Virus record (IMG/VR): IMGVR_UViG_3300025120_000444
Span: 1 to 27,038 of that record
Length of the DNA: 27,038 nt
Reading direction: 5' to 3' (one strand)
Origin: a virus
Shown: positions 22,642-27,038 of the stretch, one piece after another
Layout of the letters: each line of letters begins with the position of its first letter
Position numbering within the stretch: the first letter of the stretch is position 1
The notes under the pieces: generated by a model
Seen by the model: only the letters and a program-made list of their open reading frames with translations
Database searches by the model: none
What the model was told of the DNA's origin: nothing
Made by a program: the position numbers and the translations under genes

Positions 22642-23514
22642 CTACCTTGCTGAACCAGATACATCATATACAAACCTACCACTTCTTATAGATTCCATTA
22701 TTGCGTCTGCATTTTTTTCATACTGTTGAGCAGACATTTTTTCTACTTGAGATTCTTTAAATACACCTTTTGTATCTTTTATAGCAGGTTCTGATCTTTC
22801 AGCTTTTGGATTAACACTTTTTGCAGCTTCATTTGTAGGTTCTACTTTTTTTGTAATACCTTTATCAGACTTATATAAATCTATTGCTCTTGCTGCTGAC
22901 CTTGCATCATTGTCGTTATCATACAAAGCATCTTGAACCCATTTAGGTTGTTCTTCTGCCCACTCGTGAAAAACATCACTATCTCTAATAGTATTAAAAT
23001 CAGGATGAAAACGCAGTAACTCAACTTCAGCTTTTTCTTTTACTGCTGTATTCTGCATTTCGTTTATACTAAGCATTCTATCTTCAAGAGTTTTAGCTTG
23101 TTCCATTGCTTTTTTAGTTGCAATAGTTTCAACGATAGCAGCTACATCAGGATATTCTTTTGCCCATGTTTCTATATCTTCATCTGACTTAGGTAATTTA
23201 ATATTTTGTTTTGTCGATTCAGATAATTGACTTTTTAAAGTATCAATCTGTTTTTGAAAGTCTTGTTCTTTTTGTTGAACATGTCTTCTTAAATCACCAT
23301 ATCTTTTCTTAAAAGTTTTTTCTTCAGCATTAGTAGGTTCTTCTTCTTTTTCTTCTGCTTCTACTGTTTCTGAATCATTATCTTTTTTCTGTTCTTCTAT
23401 TAGCTGTTTTAATTCAGCTTCTTCTTTTTCTCTTTTTTCTTCTTGTGAGTAGGGTTTACTCATAAATGCAGCTTTTTTAGGTGTTGCTTCCTTTGTCATT
23501 ACTTTCTCTGACAT
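22642..23514 (-). CDS. Scaffolding protein (capsid assembly), 290 aa
   Basis: A highly charged, helical protein just upstream of the capsid gene, as in T7 gene 9. The first 70 residues are Lys/Glu-rich and likely disordered; a long coiled coil follows (FKKRYGDLRRHVQQKEQDFQ and onward to LKSQLSES). Next is DIETWAKEYPDVAAIVETIA and FHPDFNTIRDSDVFHEWAEE, patterns found in podophage scaffolds, and the end is RSGRFVYDVSGSAR. An in-frame ATG at 23544 adds ten residues, but AAGGAG seven bases before ATG 23514 marks that start. Scaffolds form the core around which the procapsid assembles and are then removed. No protease is seen next to it. Confidence 0.85.
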   Translation of the reverse strand: MSEKVMTKEATPKKAAFMSKPYSQEEKREKEEAELKQLIEEQKKDNDSETVEAEEKEEEPTNAEEKTFKKRYGDLRRHVQQKEQDFQKQIDTLKSQLSESTKQNIKLPKSDEDIETWAKEYPDVAAIVETIATKKAMEQAKTLEDRMLSINEMQNTAVKEKAEVELLRFHPDFNTIRDSDVFHEWAEEQPKWVQDALYDNDNDARSAARAIDLYKSDKGITKKVEPTNEAAKSVNPKAERSEPAIKDTKGVFKESQVEKMSAQQYEKNADAIMESIRSGRFVYDVSGSAR

Positions 23515-23520
23515 ATTTTT

Positions 23521-23526
23521 CTCCTT
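23521..23526 (-). promoter_or_regulatory. Strong Shine-Dalgarno deciding the scaffold start
   Basis: AAGGAG on the minus strand, seven bases from ATG 23514, chosen over the upstream ATG at 23544, which has no comparable site. Confidence 0.8.
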
Positions 23527-23576
23527 AGGGGTTATCGTAGCCAATTAGTTGGGGGATAAGTAGCCATTAATGTAGG

Positions 23577-25262
23577 TTATTTTTTAGAAGCTAACCCACC
23601 ACGCTTCATAACTTTTTTCTTCTTAGGTTTTTTAGATGCTATACCACCTGCTTTAAAACCTCCAAATCTACCACCACTTTTATAAGGTGTTTGTTTTTGC
23701 ATTTTTTCTCTAGCTGTTTCTTGTCTAGCTTTTGCTTGATTTTTTTCTATTTCATCTTTTCTAGCATTTTGGATGTCTTGCATAGCTTTTTGTGCAGCTT
23801 TTTTTATAGCTTCTTCTTGAATTTTTTGTGTTTGTTTAATTTGAGAAGGGTCTTGAATACCTTGACCCATTTTATTTTTAAACTCTTCTATAGTTTCTTC
23901 AACCTCACCTGTTTTATCAGGTTTATTTACAAAGTTAAGATCAGGAATTTGTATAGGTTTATCTGATAATGACGGAGGTCCTTCATCAAAAGGTTTGTCA
24001 TCTGCAGCTAATTCTTTTTGTACTTGGTCTGCAGGTGGTAATCCTCCTGAAACACTAGTATTTACATTTGAACCTATTGTACTACCGTCTAAACTTTTAA
24101 AAGGAGAAGAATCAAGAGTAAAACTTCCCGGTAATGTGCCCGGAAGAGTTCTTCTGTATATTGTGCCTTCAACAGGTGAATCAGTTACACCATCTACAAA
24201 ATCTTGTTCATTAAATTGTTCTGCACTAGTTATTTGTTGTTGTACTTGTTTTGCAGCTTCTTCTAAACTAAAAGGTATAAATCCTTTTTGATTTCTACTT
24301 TGATTAGCTAATTTAATATCAGGAAATAAAAATCCCGGAACTTTTTTACCCATTACTGTATAGTTACCATCTTTAATAAATTGAACAGCTTCTTTAGCAC
24401 TCATTTCTTTATTATCTTCCATAACTTTTCGAATAGCATTTCTATAACTTTCTTGTATGTTATTTTCTCTTTGTTGCATATTTTGAAAAGAAGTTGAATC
24501 ACCTTCTCTATCTTCTTTTTGTGTAACTTGTGCTGTATCTACTCTTACGTCTGTAGGGTCTTCCTCTACTTTTGTAGGGTCTTCATATGTAAAACCTTTA
24601 TCGGTTAGTTCTTTTAATTTTTGTGTATATGCAGGTAATGGTTCTCCACCTTTAAATGCTATATATTCTATTTCGCCATTAGGTCCTACATACTTACGTA
24701 ATTCATCATAACCATAAGATACATCACCACCAAACAAATCTTCAAATGATGCAATAGGTTGTTGTTCAGTAGTTTGTGTAGGTGCACCATAAAATGTAGC
24801 CTGTTCGTCTGCCATAGGTTGATTTGCAGGTTGTTGTGCACTTTCTACAATTGGTGTACGTTGAAACTTAGATGGCTGTGTAAACACACCATTAGCAGCC
24901 ATTACACCACCCTGTGCCATTTCCTGTGGATCATCTTCCATATCTAAGTCATCCATAGTAAAAGGCATATCATCAGGCATTGTAGCTTCTTCTGAGTTAC
25001 CCATCTGACCCATCTCTTCCATACGTTTAAGACCTGCTTTGGCTTCCTGTCTCATCATCATAAGTTTTTCTAAACCTATAAACCTAACCACATCTGCAGG
25101 AAAGACAAATTCGCCTTCACTTAATTGTGCAGGTATATCGTCTCTAACTTCTTCTTGTGCAGAACCTACAGGTACTTCGTTGCCTGATACAGGATCAACT
25201 GTTCCACCATCTTGTTCTAATCCACCCTCTTGAAATAGGCTCATTTGTTGTTGTAAACTCAT
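23577..25262 (-). CDS. Virion structural protein with Lys/Gly-rich tail, 561 aa
   Basis: The N-terminus carries a block recurrent in marine-phage virion proteins: FQEGGLEQDGGTVDPVSGNE, then EEVRDDIPAQLSEGEFVFPA and DVVRFIGLEKLMMMRQEAKAG. Residues 30-80 thus form a small ordered domain. An MAQGGVMAANG patch follows near 115-125. The middle (about 150-430) is Pro/Gln/Asp-rich. A charged helix (about 445-530, EEFKNKMGQ... NARKDEIEKNQAKARQETAR) leads to a basic end with GGFKAGGIASKK and KKKKVMKRGGLASKK, which could touch DNA. The ATG overlaps the preceding gene's stop (ATGA at 25259-25262). The exact role is unknown; DNA or scaffold contact inside the head is inference from the basic tail and from the scaffold gene next door. 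Confidence 0.8.
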   Translation of the reverse strand: MSLQQQMSLFQEGGLEQDGGTVDPVSGNEVPVGSAQEEVRDDIPAQLSEGEFVFPADVVRFIGLEKLMMMRQEAKAGLKRMEEMGQMGNSEEATMPDDMPFTMDDLDMEDDPQEMAQGGVMAANGVFTQPSKFQRTPIVESAQQPANQPMADEQATFYGAPTQTTEQQPIASFEDLFGGDVSYGYDELRKYVGPNGEIEYIAFKGGEPLPAYTQKLKELTDKGFTYEDPTKVEEDPTDVRVDTAQVTQKEDREGDSTSFQNMQQRENNIQESYRNAIRKVMEDNKEMSAKEAVQFIKDGNYTVMGKKVPGFLFPDIKLANQSRNQKGFIPFSLEEAAKQVQQQITSAEQFNEQDFVDGVTDSPVEGTIYRRTLPGTLPGSFTLDSSPFKSLDGSTIGSNVNTSVSGGLPPADQVQKELAADDKPFDEGPPSLSDKPIQIPDLNFVNKPDKTGEVEETIEEFKNKMGQGIQDPSQIKQTQKIQEEAIKKAAQKAMQDIQNARKDEIEKNQAKARQETAREKMQKQTPYKSGGRFGGFKAGGIASKKPKKKKVMKRGGLASKK

Positions 25263-27038
25263 ATCATACCACCTTTGTATCTGTCTAATCTAGGATCACC
25301 TTTTGTTTTTGTTTTACTAAATTTATATTTAAGTTGATCTTGTTCTAATAGCATATAGCTATCTGCATTCATATCTAATTGATCTTGTTCTCTTGTATTT
25401 TTATATATATAAGAATCATATCCATTTTTATTTGCTACCTCTTTTATTTTATTAAACCACACTTTTTTATCTTCAGGATTAATAACTCTATTTTTTTTAC
25501 GCCTAGTTTGTTCTTTTAATGCACTAAGCACTAAATCTTTCCACAATTTTTCATCTATCTCTTCTCTTACCATAGATTGATTTAATTTTGGATTGTAATT
25601 TTTTACATCCATTTCTTTTGCTGCATCAGACATAAAATATGTAACACCTTCATATTCTACTCTAGGTCTATTTTTTAAATCTATCATTGCTTCGGCTGTT
25701 TGTGTCATAAAATTCATTCCAGCTTTATCGTTTGATGCAACTGTTAATTCTCCAATCCACAAATGAGGTTTATTAAATATTCCTACATCAGGAATACGAG
25801 CAGGTTTTAAATTATCTGCAATCTTAAAAGGAAAAGTTCTTTGTCCTTCAGCTTTTAGTTCAAGTCCGTCAACTGTTAAAGTAGGTTTCATTGTAGGTTC
25901 TACTACTCCATACTTCATTTTATTCATAGAATCTGCTTGTCCTTTTGTGCCTACATGAATACCAAAATCACTTTCACCCATTAAATTAAACTTATTCCCT
26001 TCTATTTCTCCTTTACCTAAATGATATACATTTTTTGTATATGTTGTTGTAGGTTTTAATGTTACATCTTTTGGTCTAATAATTATTTCATCTTCAAAAT
26101 TACCTTCATTTAAATCTGCACTTGCTAATATGTCTTTTTTATTTACTTCATATTTTTCTAAAGGTGGGTAATTTTGACGTCGATTCCAAGGTAAACTTTT
26201 TGGATCAAAGTCTGGATTTAAAGTAAAAGATGTTGGTATATCACTTGCATCTATATCATATTTTTTTAAATTTTTAGGGTCTAAACTTCCTGTTCTGTAT
26301 ACAATCATTTTTTCAGGGTATGCTTCTAATTTTTTTTGAGTTAGATTATATATATTTTTTTTAACTTTATTTAACCTATTTTCTGATACTACATTATACA
26401 TACCAAATTCTTTTTTTCCACCAAAAGTTGTGCTATATAATAATTCTGATAAATATTCTCTCGCTTCATATGTATTTGTGTTAAATAAATCTTTAAAATA
26501 ATCTGTAGCAGGTTTTCCTGTAGTGAATACTGTACTAAAAACTTTTTTTGTTGTTGCATCTAAGTTTTCTATATCTGCTGCTTTTAAAGCTGGAACTGTT
26601 TCTCTAGTAACTTCTAATTGAGATTTAGGAAATTTTAAAGGTTCTTTGTATACTTGTTTAGATTTAGGTACATTAACTTTTTCTTTTGGCAAAGATTTTT
26701 TTATTCCTGTTTGTAATCCCTTAACTAATGCCTTACCTGAAATAAGCCCACTAATTATTTCTCCTGTCATTTGTGCAGGATCACTAGAATCTGAAGGTAT
26801 ACCTATTGAATTTAACATTTGATCAAATTTAGCCCTACCAAATTTTTGTTGTAAAAAATCTATCTGTGGTTGTACAGATGTTGCAATAGCAGATATGTTT
26901 TTTGAACCGTAATTTATTGCTAAATCATTTACAAGTTTATTTAATTCTAATAAATCAAAAGGTATAGCTGCTGTGCCTACAGCAACCCCAATACCTGCTT
27001 TTTTCATTCCTTTTGCTTGTTCTTTAGCAAAATCTTTA
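25259..27038 (-). CDS. Large phage protein with two ADP-ribosyltransferase-like domains (5' end outside window)
   Basis: The frame is open through the right edge (upstream of ATG 27007 it reads KDFAKEQAKG), so this is the C-terminal part of a longer protein. Numbering from ATG 27007: residues 5-20 are small and hydrophobic. Residues 215-320 read like an R-S-E ADP-ribosyltransferase: VYR (Arg238), TSFT (Ser260, Thr262) and EDE (Glu305, Glu307) before IIIRPKDVTLKP. Residues 326-565 read like a second, H-Y type fold: VYHLG (His329), FGIHVGT, then NGYDSYIYKN and ADSYMLLEQDQLKY, as in the C-termini of polyvalent-protein ART domains. Function would be transfer of ADP-ribose to host targets if injected with DNA; this is inference from motifs. 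It is followed by a four-base overlap with the next gene. Confidence 0.6.
   Translation of the reverse strand, partial: KDFAKEQAKGMKKAGIGVAVGTAAIPFDLLELNKLVNDLAINYGSKNISAIATSVQPQIDFLQQKFGRAKFDQMLNSIGIPSDSSDPAQMTGEIISGLISGKALVKGLQTGIKKSLPKEKVNVPKSKQVYKEPLKFPKSQLEVTRETVPALKAADIENLDATTKKVFSTVFTTGKPATDYFKDLFNTNTYEAREYLSELLYSTTFGGKKEFGMYNVVSENRLNKVKKNIYNLTQKKLEAYPEKMIVYRTGSLDPKNLKKYDIDASDIPTSFTLNPDFDPKSLPWNRRQNYPPLEKYEVNKKDILASADLNEGNFEDEIIIRPKDVTLKPTTTYTKNVYHLGKGEIEGNKFNLMGESDFGIHVGTKGQADSMNKMKYGVVEPTMKPTLTVDGLELKAEGQRTFPFKIADNLKPARIPDVGIFNKPHLWIGELTVASNDKAGMNFMTQTAEAMIDLKNRPRVEYEGVTYFMSDAAKEMDVKNYNPKLNQSMVREEIDEKLWKDLVLSALKEQTRRKKNRVINPEDKKVWFNKIKEVANKNGYDSYIYKNTREQDQLDMNADSYMLLEQDQLKYKFSKTKTKGDPRLDRYKGGMI

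Overview
The window looks like part of a low-GC, tailed double-stranded DNA phage, most likely a short-tailed (podovirus-like) phage of marine or other aquatic bacteria. This rests on recognisable virion genes (scaffold, HK97-fold capsid, adaptor, tail nozzle and S74-type tail fibre) together with DNA-metabolism genes common in marine phages (B12-dependent ribonucleotide reductase, MazG, T7-type endonuclease I, DUF3310). The host cannot be read from the sequence. No tRNA, rRNA, CRISPR array, integrase or insertion sequence was seen, and no terminase or portal gene lies in the window.

Left arm (positions 1-4798, plus strand): a tightly packed nucleotide and DNA-metabolism operon. It holds a RecB/Cas4-like nuclease that runs in from the left edge, a Holliday-junction resolvase of the T7 endonuclease I family, an unknown protein, a DUF3310 protein, a 52-residue ORF, a monomeric class II ribonucleotide reductase, a conserved hypothetical, an RMF-like small protein and a MazG pyrophosphohydrolase. 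Several junctions share a base or four bases (TAATG, ATGA). Together these genes would break down or process DNA and supply dNTPs for replication.

Right arm (27038 down to 4799, minus strand): the virion module, transcribed toward the left arm. In order of transcription: a large protein cut by the right edge with two possible ADP-ribosyltransferase-like domains; a Lys/Gly-tailed structural protein; a scaffold; a 2-oxoglutarate/Fe(II) oxygenase; the major capsid protein; a putative decoration protein; a terminator followed by a consensus sigma-70 promoter; an adaptor; a nozzle-like tail protein; a 1334-residue tail fibre with an S74 chaperone; a small membrane protein; a Gln/Ala-rich protein built of 11-residue repeats; two small proteins; and two large likely virion or ejection proteins. 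The two arms converge with no intergenic base at 4798/4799.

The longest stretch without a gene is about 229 bases in front of the capsid gene (21726-21954). It holds a possible promoter, a perfect 11-bp inverted repeat and a duplicated TGTACA motif. The 98-base gap at 19998-20095 holds the terminator-promoter pair. No gap exceeds 300 bases.
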